This document shows positions 8,701-18,000 of a stretch of DNA of 22,267 bases, in pieces; within the stretch, counting starts at the first letter, position 1, and each line of letters begins with the position of its first letter. The DNA comes from DATDCV01 sp036524155 (GTDB lineage Bacteria > Verrucomicrobiota > Verrucomicrobiia > Limisphaerales > UBA8199). Location of the stretch: NCBI GenBank assembly GCA_036524155.1, contig DATDCV010000385.1, positions 1-22,267 on the forward strand, in the 5' to 3' direction. The notes beneath the pieces are model-generated. The model was not told where the DNA came from. It searched no databases and was given only the letters and a program-made list of their open reading frames with translations. Both the position numbers and the translations under genes were made by a program.

Positions 8701-8968
8701 CGGCGACGGACAGGCGGTCCTGGGAAAACCTCCGGCGTCGAGGCGTTCCACGCGCATCTGGGTCGAGGATGACGGCATCGGCATTCCCAGGGAATCTCTC
8801 CAGCGCATCTTCGGCATCTTTCAGCGAGCAGCCACCACCCACCAGGGCACCGGTATCGGCTTGGCGATTGTGCGGAAAGTAGCTCAGCGAATGGGCGGCG
8901 CGGTGGGCGTCGAATCCGAGGAAGGCAGGGGCAGCCGGTTTTGGGTCGAGCTCACTAAGGCTCCCTAG
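5795..8968 (+). CDS. Membrane sensor histidine kinase with four PAS domains
   Basis: 1057 residues from ATG 5795, with a weak AAGGCG about 10 nt upstream. Residues about 30-285 hold some seven or eight hydrophobic segments, an integral-membrane sensor resembling MASE-type modules. Four PAS/PAC units follow, at about 288-402, 405-525, 530-660 and 664-788, each introduced by a SEERF-like or short helical linker. A coiled coil (about 790-820) leads to the HisKA domain with the H-box SYAIAHDLRAPLRAM, phospho-acceptor His832. The ATPase domain shows the N-box NLLDNAVKF (Asn946), G1 DDGIGIP (Asp993), an IFGIFQR F-box and G2 GTGIGLAIV (from Gly1018). The kinase is therefore intact and should autophosphorylate at the inner membrane in response to an unknown signal. 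It has no receiver domain and no response regulator gene lies nearby, so its partner is elsewhere. The H-box wording is closest to the phytochrome-like kinase group, but no GAF or PHY domain is present. Confidence 0.92.
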   Translation: MTSERGPLPESLADIQAATAAHDARSRAPRFAWLPIPILLLAVGVSYFTEAATSYPFVRGWVTLNLILLTLVSLFMAHLIARGFLLRGSPALLPLGCGVVVWGASAAATAFAAKDMNALSTVQNSGAFLSAVCHLAGSLMFLRPVRPFRVPGLWLPVWYGAGLVVVAIITGAALGKFTPAFFVEGQGGTPLGQVALGTSTVMFGVSSFLLILKGRLPYSPFYYWYGLALGLMATGLLGIMMQPTADTLSDWIGRACVYLGGIYLLVAALATVRETGFNGASLEVALRESEERFKALAAATFEGIAVTEGGRFTDANEQLLEMLGYRREELLGLDVGAVLLPSDKMRILENINRGVESRTQLEMIRKDGSLIVVEAHGRTLEHQGRRLRFTAIRDITERERIEAKLRTSERLYRAIGESIDYGVWICAPDGHNVYASESFLALVGLTQQQCSDFGWGNVLHPDDADRTIAAWKECVRAGGKWDIEHRFRGVDGQWHHILARGIPVRDERGEITCLAGINLDISSLKQTQARLEEAKQTLDALMEYVPEGITIADASSGNIRMVSRYGTETLGTPYEGMSPGAVISKRTVFHVDGVTPMAEGDLPLTRAMRNGETVRDAELIQANASGERLWLTCNAAPIRNAKGDITGAIVAWRDVTARRKIEALLRHSEERYRSLFDGMTEGFAIHEILCDDKGIPCDYRFLDINAAFERLTGLKRSDVIGKTVKEVLPNNEPEWISIYGKVALTGEPVRFDKFSSALNRHYEVYAYRPAPAQFAVIFLDITSRKLAEQQLQAAQAELVAHADDLERTVARRTAKLQEAVAELEHLSYAIAHDLRAPLRAMQGFSEMLEDECADCHHRNTKEYLRRIRLAAARMDQLITDSLDYTKATRQELPLEPVDLVELLNGIVETYPNLQPARANIQIATDLPVVLGNEAALTQCFANLLDNAVKFSKPATHPQIRIWAEEIGRAGDGQAVLGKPPASRRSTRIWVEDDGIGIPRESLQRIFGIFQRAATTHQGTGIGLAIVRKVAQRMGGAVGVESEEGRGSRFWVELTKAP

Positions 8969-9138
8969 CCGGTCCCCCAACTCGCCGCTCCGTTTACACG
9001 ACACGGCCGGGTTTCGCCTGGCCCACCACCCCGACCGGACGTGCCAGAGCAGCGTCTTCTCATCGACTGTGCCGTTCTGCCATTAACACCAGCCGATCGA
9101 GGTGCGGCGCCCGCGGCCCAGTCCAAAACCGCCGGGCC

Positions 9139-9157
9139 TTGGTTTTCCGGGAACCAA
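9139..9157 (+). terminator. Possible weak hairpin terminator after histidine kinase
   Basis: TTGGTT and AACCAA bracket a 7-nt centre that can add two G-U pairs. It lies 170 bp after the kinase stop and is followed by a mixed pyrimidine stretch rather than a T-run. It may end transcription with Rho or be accidental. Confidence 0.2.
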
Positions 9158-9247
9158 AGTATCATTCGTCCCTCTTACTGTATGTAAAAGTGCTCCTGTG
9201 GTTGGTGGGGTGCCTGCCGTTAAGCCGGCACGCGTCTGGCGTCCCGA

Positions 9248-9267
9248 AGCGTTCTCGTCGGAACGCT
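9248..9267 (+). promoter_or_regulatory. Hairpin in leader of TIGR03118-type gene
   Basis: AGCGTTC, TCGTCG, GAACGCT forms a perfect 7-bp stem with a 6-nt loop, about 90 bp before the ATG at 9357. No T-tract follows. Its role is unknown. Confidence 0.3.
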
Positions 9268-9277
9268 CCGCGGCGGC

Positions 9278-9294
9278 AACGCTTCAGCGCTCTG
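9278..9294 (+). repeat. Two octamer-like units related to the array before the giant gene
   Basis: CAACGCTTCAGCGCT (9278-9292) matches 14 of 15 positions of 12018-12032 in the leader of the giant mosaic gene. Both sit shortly before the start codon of a secreted-protein gene on the same strand. Confidence 0.4.
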
Positions 9295-9356
9295 CCATCC
9301 TCCTGGGGCACACGGAATATTCAAGGTGAATCAACAACGATACAAACAAGCTCTAT

Positions 9357-10499
9357 ATGAAAACCTGTTTACGTACGACATTATCCGCTCTCCCTGCCCT
9401 GCCCTCCGCACTCTGCCTGCTGGGCTCTGCCCTGTGTCTGTCCTGGACTCCATCCCCAGCCCAGGCCGACGAGGATCATGACCGGCGCGGGGCCGGGCGT
9501 TACCGGCAAAGCAACTTGGTGTCTGATTTGCCCGGCGTGGCCATGGTGCAGGATACCAACCTCGTGAACGCCTGGGGCATCTCTTTCGGCCCCACGAGCC
9601 CCTTTTGGGTGAGTGCCAATGGGACGGGACTTGCCACGCTTTACACCGTCACCAATGATTCGATGGGCTCAGTGCACGTGGTGAAGCGCCCGTTGGAGGT
9701 GACCATCCCCGGCGAGGGCACACCGACCGGCCAGGTGTTCAACAACACCACCAATTTTCATAACGATCTTTTCATCTTCGCCAGCGAGGATGGGATTATT
9801 TCGGGGTGGCGAGGGGCCTTGGGAACCATGGCCGAAACCCTGGCAACCCGTAGCACGGCGATTTATAAGGGCATCACCCTGGTGAACGGCACGGGCGGCC
9901 CCAGGCTCCTGGCAGCCAACTTTGGAGAAGGAACAGTTGACAGCTACGACGGGAGCCTGAACCTGGTCGGACAGTTCTCGGACCAGAGCGTTCCTGCCCT
10001 GTACGCGCCCTTCAACGTTCATGCGATCAACGGCATGGTCTTTGTAACGTTCGCCAAGCGCTCCCCCGGCGGTCCTGACGATGTCGCCGGTCCGGGACAC
10101 GGCCTGATCAGCGTCCTGGATCCAGACACAGGTCGGTTCCATCGATTCGCGACCGGCTCCGACGCTGGCGGCAGGATTAACGAATTCAACTCGCCTTGGG
10201 GTGTCGCCGTCGCTCCGCGCACCTTTGGCAGGCACGCCGGCCAGTTACTGGTCGGCAATTTTGGCAGCGGCACCATCATGGCCTTCGATGCGCGGGGCCG
10301 GTTCCGCGGTCTGCTCCGGGGTGTCGATAACCATGCCGTCGTAATCGATGGCTTGTGGGGACTGACCTTCGGTAATGGTGGCAATGGAGGAAGTCCAGAA
10401 ACGCTGTACTTCAGCGCCGGCCCGGACGGCGAAGGCCACGGACTATTCGGCAGCCTCGACCCCCTGAAAGAAAACCACGGCGACAACGACCAGGACTAG
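9357..10499 (+). CDS. Secreted TIGR03118-family protein (beta-propeller-like, function unknown)
   Basis: 380 residues. Residues 1-37 form a long signal peptide (leucine/alanine-rich core, cleavage likely after PAQA before DEDHD). The mature protein shows the hallmarks of the TIGR03118 family: YRQSNLVSDLPGVA, followed by DTNLVNAWGISFGPTSPFWV, then NGTGLATLYTV, LIFASEDGIISGW-like (LFIFASEDGIISGW), YKGITL, LLAANFGEGTVDSYD, FNVHAINGMVFVTFAK, GLISVLDPDTG and NSPWGVAVAP. Repeated short beta-rich segments suggest a propeller or similar fold. Known relatives are exported bacterial proteins of unknown role, some ending in a PEP-CTERM sorting signal. Here the C-terminus is charged (LKENHGDNDQD) and lacks such a signal. 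The start ATG has no clear Shine-Dalgarno. The gene converges on the pseudopilin gene with only 5 bp between stop codons. Confidence 0.88.
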   Translation: MKTCLRTTLSALPALPSALCLLGSALCLSWTPSPAQADEDHDRRGAGRYRQSNLVSDLPGVAMVQDTNLVNAWGISFGPTSPFWVSANGTGLATLYTVTNDSMGSVHVVKRPLEVTIPGEGTPTGQVFNNTTNFHNDLFIFASEDGIISGWRGALGTMAETLATRSTAIYKGITLVNGTGGPRLLAANFGEGTVDSYDGSLNLVGQFSDQSVPALYAPFNVHAINGMVFVTFAKRSPGGPDDVAGPGHGLISVLDPDTGRFHRFATGSDAGGRINEFNSPWGVAVAPRTFGRHAGQLLVGNFGSGTIMAFDARGRFRGLLRGVDNHAVVIDGLWGLTFGNGGNGGSPETLYFSAGPDGEGHGLFGSLDPLKENHGDNDQD

Positions 10500-10504
10500 C
10501 CCGC

Positions 10505-11428
<924 letters not shown>

Positions 11429-11508
11429 ACCTAAAGTCTACCCTCACTGTCACGCAAAAATTCCGGCGCCATGCCGTTGCCCAACGCGGATCCAAAAAGC
11501 TCGCAGCC

Positions 11509-11527
11509 CTCATTAACACCCAATGAG
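11509..11527. promoter_or_regulatory. Inverted repeat overlapping possible pseudopilin promoter
   Basis: CTCATT (11509-11514) and AATGAG (11522-11527) form a perfect 6-bp dyad with a 7-bp centre, overlapping the candidate -10. This is operator-like geometry, but no regulator family is recognised. Confidence 0.25.
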
Positions 11528-11543
11528 TTAAGCTCTTTGTCAA
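11513..11543 (-). promoter_or_regulatory. Possible promoter of pseudopilin gene
   Basis: On the minus strand a perfect TTGACA (11538-11543) is followed by TGTTAA (11513-11518) after a 19-bp spacer, longer than the usual 17. It lies about 85 bp before the ATG at 11428. The long spacer makes this tentative. Confidence 0.25.
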
Positions 11544-11666
11544 CTGAAGCTGGGTGTGCGCCTGCCACACCCTCCCGCCAAGTGTTTCGACAGTCTCGGC
11601 TCCGGGAGCCACCAACAATACTTAATGCACGTAATGGGCTGTGAAGAAAAAGTGAATAAGTTGTTC

Positions 11667-11696
11667 TTGCATTTTCCGCCCTGATTGAAAGATAAT
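11667..11696 (+). promoter_or_regulatory. Candidate promoter of giant mosaic gene
   Basis: TTGCAT (11667-11672), an 18-bp spacer and GATAAT (11691-11696, five of six consensus positions) lie in the most AT-rich part of the region. Use of this promoter would give a leader of nearly 380 nt that includes the G10 tract and the octamer array. Confidence 0.35.
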
Positions 11697-11882
11697 TGCC
11701 CCAACCTGAGCGCGGAAGTCCAATCTCTCGCGCTTGGCCAGTGGGCGTATGCGGTTACCGGGTCATCGTGGGTCACCGCCTGCTCGAACCGGCTTGCGCT
11801 GTTCCGGCTCCCGAAGGGAGAACTTTACCCCGCCCTCGTGCCTCCCACTGGCGTTGATTTCCCCCGCGCCGCCCGGCGTACC

Positions 11883-11903
11883 ACGTACGGGGGGGGGGTA
11901 CGT
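11883..11903. repeat. G10 homopolymer tract bracketed by ACGTAC/GTACGT inverted arms
   Basis: Ten consecutive G (11889-11898) lie between ACGTAC (11883-11888) and TACGT; the last G completes the perfect complement GTACGT. It is about 180 bp upstream of the giant gene's ATG and downstream of the candidate promoter. Long G tracts of this kind are classic sites of slipped-strand length variation. Confidence 0.8.
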
Positions 11904-12015
11904 AGCCTTTCAGTCCCTTTCCAGGCCCCCTCCAGCCGCACCTTCTCCGCCAGCCGTCCTCGCCTTCAGGTTTCCGCCACACCGGAGCGCAGCGCCACCG
12001 GATCTCATACGCCCC

Positions 12016-12063
12016 TTCAACGGTTCAGCGCTTCAACGCTTCAACGCTGCAACGGCTCAACGC
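12016..12063 (+). repeat. Degenerate 8-bp tandem repeat (6 units) in leader of giant gene
   Basis: Six contiguous octamers read TTCAACGG, TTCAGCGC, TTCAACGC, TTCAACGC, TGCAACGG, CTCAACGC. All share CA(A/G)CG(C/G) at the same phase. The array ends 16 bp before the start codon, where a ribosome binding site would normally be sought. Confidence 0.75.
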
Positions 12064-12079
12064 CCCCACGTAAACTCCT

Positions 12080-15000
12080 ATGAAAACTATATCACTCGCC
12101 ATCCTTGCCCTCAGCTTTCTCGTTGCCACGGGCCTGTGCCAAACGACCGATCTGCTGCAAACGGTAACCGTCACCAATGCGCTGGGCCAGGTGACGAACC
12201 TTCCAGCATCAGTGCTAACTGCTACGACCGCAGCCGGCGAGACGAATACCGATTATCTCCCGTTGCCGCCTGCGATCCGCGCTTATTCCGCCGGAGCAAT
12301 TGCCGATTACGGACTCCTGACCGTGAAATTTACCCCTCATCCGGCGGAGTCCCGCCCCGTGAGCATTAGCAGGCGCAATTCAGCAACCATTGCGTTCCGG
12401 CCCACTTACATCGCGCTCGTCAAGCGGTCCACCGGCGACGCCTGGATCCTGGGACAGGTTACTAACTCCGTTCTGGAAGTCTCGGGCTCGGACGTCCTCT
12501 GGCGGGAGGCTTTTGATTCGATTTCAGCAGATCTGCGCTATTCTTACGGGAACGGCAGTCGGCTCGAACAGTTCATCACCATTCGCGAAAAGATCACGCT
12601 GCCCAAGGAACTCGAGGACTGCGAGGCCGATGTGGACCTTGAGTGCTGGACGGAGTTTTTCCTCGAGAACGACCTGCTCTCGGTGCAGGAAACGCCTGTC
12701 CTGCTGCGGGAAGCCCAGCCCGGCCTCCCGGCGGTTGAGGCGGCGGACCAGTCCACCGACCTGGGCAACGTCAAGATCCCAGGCGGGGGCAGAGCTTTCG
12801 GCATCGGTGAGGAAGAAGATACGATCCCGGTCGCCAAAACCTGGATCCAGGTTGGACGCGAGGGCGCCGCAGTGAACGAAGCCCAGCCGCCGAGGCGGTT
12901 TCTCTGCGAGCGAGCCGACTGGCTCAGCATCAAGCCCAAGCTGGACAAGCTCCCAAAACACCCTGGTCACGCCGCGCTCCAAAAGCGCAAAACCACCCGG
13001 GCCATGCTGGCGCGCCTGGCCCCTCCCGCTGCGCCTGCGCAGGCCAATCCTCTGCCGGTGATGCTGGCCCGGAATTCGCCGCCCGCGAGCGGCGGCCTGG
13101 TCATCGATTTCGCGGTGGTTGCCCCGCCCGGTCTCATCGCCTGGTGGAGAGGGGAAGGCAACGCCGAGGACAGCGCCGGAGCATTTCCCGGCACAGTTTG
13201 GGGAGGCATGGGCTACGCCGCGGGCGAGGTCGGACAAGGCTTCAACCTCGATGGGGCAGATGACTGGGTTTCAGCGTCCTCGGGCCTGAACTTCGGGTCG
13301 GGCGCAGACTTCTCAATCGAGGCCTGGATCAAGCCGATTCCTGCTTACACCACCTACGGGATCCAGATGATTGTAGATAAGCGGGACACCACCGCCTCCG
13401 ATAGCGGCGCCGTCGGCTACGCTCTCTACCTCGTTGATGGCCGGTTGGGCTGCCAAATCACCGAGGGACCCTCCCTGATTTCCGGCCATTACCACGCGTA
13501 CGGACCGGTGGGAAACGATTTGCGCGACAATTCACTGCATCACATCGCCATGGCGGTCGACCGCGACTCCGGCTTCGGACTCACGTTCTACATCGATGGC
13601 AGCCCAGTCCAAAGCTATCCGGCAACTGAATTTGCCGGAGACCTCTCTAGCGGCAGCCCTCTCCGCATCGGCAAGCACGCCACCTCCTGGGTCAACGCAC
13701 CCTTCAAGGGCGTCATTGACGAACTCTCCATCTACAATCGGGTCCTGTCGCAGGAGGAGATCCAGTCCATCGTCAACGCCGGTGCGGACGGCAAGGCCCT
13801 TCCCCCCGCCATTACTACGCAGCCGGCCAGCCAAAATGTGGTTGTGGGAGCCAACGTAACCTTCACCGTCGCGGCAACCGGCACAGCGCCGCTCACGTAC
13901 CAATGGAGGCTAAATGGGGTCGGCATCCCTGGCGCCACTGCCAGCAGTTACCTCCGTTCCAACGTTCAGGTGGCGGACCAAGGCTACTATTCCGTGCTTG
14001 TGACGAACATCGGCGGGAGCGCTGTCAGTGACAATGCCACGCTCACGGTTTCCGGTGGCGGCGCGTGCGTTAACCTGCCCGCCGGCCTCGTCAGTTGGTG
14101 GCGTGCGGAGGGCAATGCCAGCGACGCGACGGGCCTTAACCCCGGCACGCTCATGAACGGCGCCACCTTCGGCGTCGGCGAGGTCGGCCAGGGTTTCACC
14201 CTCAACGGCGCTAGCCGTTACGTGCGCGTCCCCAGCAGCGCCTCGCTCCAGCTTACTCAGGGGTTTACGATCGAATGCTGGTACAAAGACACCGGCAGCA
14301 CCTGGTACTATGGTTTGATCGCGAAGCGTTCCAACACTTCTCCGTACACGACCACCTGTGGCATCAACATCTGGCCCAGCCACGTCGTGCAACTATACTT
14401 CCTGGACCCGACTTGCGGCTCCTGGCAGATCTGCGACTACTCGCCCGTACCCGCCGCCAATGTCTTCCATCACATCGCCGGCACCTACAGGCAGAGCGAC
14501 TCGACCCACGTCGAAGTGAAACTCTATATCGATGGCGCCTGCGTCAAAACCGTCACCAAACCCGGCAACCTCGCCAACTGCCAGAACGACGTCCCAGTGA
14601 CCCTCGGCGCTTCGTATGAAGGCGGCGAATATCTCGTGGGCGTGATCGACGAAGTAGCGATCTATAATCGCGCCCTGTCATCAGCCGAAATCCAGGGCAT
14701 CTACGGCGCCGGAACCGGCGGCAAGTGCCCCGACGATGTCGAAGCGAACCCCAGCATTCAATTGGCATCTCCCGCCCTGACATACACCGAACAGCAACAG
14801 CCGATCTACGTCGACCAGAACGCTTATGTTTCCGATGCCGATTCGCCTGATTTCGACGGCGGTGTGCTAACCGTGGATATCAGCGGCAACCCCGGACTGG
14901 AAGATCACCTCAGCCTCACTCCAACCCAAAGCGGACTGGTGACGCTCTCCGGCAGCCAGCTTCGCTATGATGGCGATCCGATCGGAAGCGTAAGCGGTGG

Positions 15001-18000
15001 GTGGTTCAACGCTCCGCTGGTAGTCCATTTCACAAACACCCTCGCCGTGCGCACCGTGGTGCAAGACGTTACCCGTTGTATTGCCTTCGAAAACAAATCG
15101 CACAGTCCGGAAAGCCCCCCGCGGACCGTCAGAATGGTCATTACCGATGGTGACGGCGGAACCAGCCTGCCGGCTACCCGGACGATCAACATCGTCGCAG
15201 TGAAAGATCCCCCGGTAATCACGCTCTCAGGCGCAAGGCCTCTTTACATCGCCGGTGATCCCGCCGTTCCGGTCGATCCGGGGGCCTCGGTTTATGATCC
15301 CGATTCCACAAACTTTCACTCAATGACCGTCACCATTACACAGAACGCGGACGTAAATGACCGCCTCCAGGTTCGGCACTTCGGGTCAGGCGCAGGCCAG
15401 ATCGGCGTGTGGAACCAGACGGACCAACAAGGAGTCTTGCACCAGCAGGTTATGTGGGAAGGCGTGGCATTTGGCACGATCAGCGGCATCGGTTCAGTCG
15501 CATCCCCCTTGGTCATCACCTTCGAACCCAATTCTCCCCTGGCCGCCGTCGATGCGCTGGTGCGGAGCATTTCTTTCCGAAGCCTGGCTGCCGCACCGCC
15601 AACCGGGTTCAGAAGCGTGCAGCTCAGTGTGAAGGACACAGACCAACTGCCAAGTTCGCCGGTTACGAAAACTGTCGAGGTCGCAGTAAGGTGCAGCGGT
15701 GCCGGACTCGATGTCATGCTCGTCATTGACCGGTCGGGCAGTATGAACGGCGAAAAACTCACGGCCGCCAAAACTGCCGCCTGGGCCGACTTTGCCCAAA
15801 GGCTCAGCTATCCGAGCGACAAATGCGGGGTAGTCAGTTTTTCCGGGCCGTGGGAAGGCGTGGACAACCTGCCGACACTCCATTCACCTCTCACCTCGAT
15901 TCCGTCATCCGTTCAAAGCGCTATAACCGGTGTCATCTTCACAACCTACGGAACCTACATGGGTTCCGCCATCGAAATGGCCATGACCAACATACTCGAC
16001 CCGCTCTTTCATACTCCGGGCAACATACCAGTTATGGTGCTTCTAACCGACGGAATAGACTGGATACCCGAGGACGGCCATCACCATCTGCCGTCCGAGA
16101 GCTTCGCCACCTCGGCAAAACAGACAGGCATTCGCATAATCACAATCGGGTTAGGTAACGACGTAAACGCGGGCCTCCTTCAAACTCTGGCCTCCCTCAA
16201 TCCTGCTCGCCCGAGCGGGCATGATTATTATTCGGCAGCAACTCCGGGCGACTTGGATGCTGTTTACAGTGAGATCTCCTATTCCTTATGCCGCGGAGCG
16301 AATAATCCTCCGACTGTCAACATCGGCGCTGACCAGTGCACGCAAATCGCGAGCGATGGTGGGCCCGCCGCCGCCAGCGTTGGGATCACGGCAGACGACG
16401 ATCATAACCCTCCTGGGTCAGTTCTCCAAAAGTTGTGGTCCGCGGTTTCAGGGCCGGAGTCTGCCGTGGTTACTTTTGAACCTCCGGATGCCATCCCGAC
16501 TACCGTTCACTTCACCGTCCCGGGGATTTATACCCTGCGTTTCACGGCGAACGACACCGAATTAAGCACGACCGCGGAGGTTCGCGTGTTTGTTTTTCCA
16601 TACAACTCCAGCGCGCCGCTCGTCGAGGCCGGACCTCCACAGACGACAACCGTCCTGGGCGCCACGGACCCGCTTAAACTGAGCGGAGCCGCCACCTTCA
16701 GATCCGGCAGCGCGTGCGCAACCCCGGCTGTGCAATGGACTCAGGATCAGGGGCCGCCCGCCCCCCCCGCCATCGTCACCTTCGACTCGCCAAACAACCC
16801 CGAGACTTTCGCCCGCGGTTTCACTCAGCCTGGTGAGTACACCTTCAAACTAAGCGCAGGCGAAGTTTACGACAAGGTGAAGGTCACGGTTTGTAGTCAC
16901 AGCGAGGCCCCGGGCGACATAGCGCTGCTGTTCGATGCCTCGGACAGCTTCGCCTCGGTATTTCCACAGGCAAGGATAGCCGTCAATACTTTTGTAGATC
17001 TGCTCGACCCCTCCATATACCAAACCGCGTTGCTCTCGTTCTGCCGCGACGCCGAGGAAGGCCTTTGGCAGCCTCTCTCGCATGACAAGACCGCCACCCG
17101 CCGGGCGATCAATACCCTCCAGCCGTCGCCCCGTCCTCCGAACGGGACCAGAATCTGCATGGCTCTACGCCTCGCCACCGCGGAGTTGTGCGGTCCCAAT
17201 CGCAACCCGGCAGCCTCCCCCGCCATCATTATCTTCAGCGATGGCATCTGGTCTGATGCTCCCGCTGAAATCGAACAAGTCGCCGATGCTGCCAAGGCCG
17301 CCGGCATTCGCATCATAACTGTCGGGATGGGGGACATTCACCCGGATTATCTTGCAGAGGTCGCTTCCTGCCCGGAGGATTTCCACACGGCGAGCACTTC
17401 GGCGGAATTGATTGATATTTACGCCGGCATCGCGCGCTCGTTCTGCCTTGATCAGAATCGCCGTCCCGTCGTGTACGCCGGCCCGAACCGAACGGTCGAT
17501 ATGAGGGACGCTGAACCCGTCCAACTGAACCCGATCGTGCACGACGACTATGCAGGGCCTCTGACCTACCAGTGGGAGAATATCACCCAGCCCCCGGCCG
17601 GAACGGTGAGTTTTTCCGATCCTGCCATCCTCGCTCCCACAGTCACCTTTGACCCACCCGGATCCTACACGTTGAAATTAACAGTCCTCGACGGTCCAAT
17701 GTCCGATAGCTCAACGGTGACTCTCACACAGGGCCTCAACACGCCGCCCTCGGCCCTTCGTGACATCTATCTGGTCCCGGGGCACGCCTCGGCTTCTCCA
17801 GATCCGCCGCACCCCGTGGTCCTGCACGTCCTCCGGAACGATGTCGATGCGGATGGAGATGCGCTGCACATTTTGTCGCTTTCCACCAGTTCCTACCTCC
17901 ATGGCACGGTCGAGTTACTGCCAGACTGCACTATGGTTCGGTACACACCAGAACCTGACTTCGGCGGTCACCTCACAGGCTTTTCATACGAGGTCAGCGA

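Larger units (their letters stand above)
8969..9356. other. Gene-free region before the TIGR03118-type gene
   Basis: 388 bp with no credible coding sequence. It contains two small hairpins (9139-9157 and 9248-9267) and an AACGC/CAGCGC octamer-like stretch at 9278-9294 that resembles the tandem array before the giant gene. No convincing promoter was found for the downstream gene, nor a hairpin with a T-tract that would end the kinase transcript. Confidence 0.55.
11429..12079. other. Large divergent intergenic region upstream of pseudopilin and giant mosaic gene
   Basis: 651 bp without a credible gene. From left to right it holds an inverted repeat and possible pseudopilin promoter (11509-11543), an AT-rich stretch with the best promoter candidate for the giant gene (11667-11696), a G10 tract between inverted arms (11883-11903), a pyrimidine-rich stretch (about 11905-11975) and a 6 x 8-bp tandem array ending 16 bp before the ATG at 12080. 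No Shine-Dalgarno precedes that ATG. Confidence 0.7.

Noticed and set aside
11685..12083. Plus-strand frame beginning with TTG before the giant gene
   Set aside because: Rare start, low-complexity Ser/Pro/Arg product, runs through the G10 tract and octamer array, and no domain. It looks like leader DNA.
12120..12145. Lipoprotein signal (lipobox) at the giant protein's N-terminus
   Set aside because: The residues before Cys20 are T-G-L. A lipobox needs a small residue directly before the Cys, so an ordinary signal peptide is more likely.
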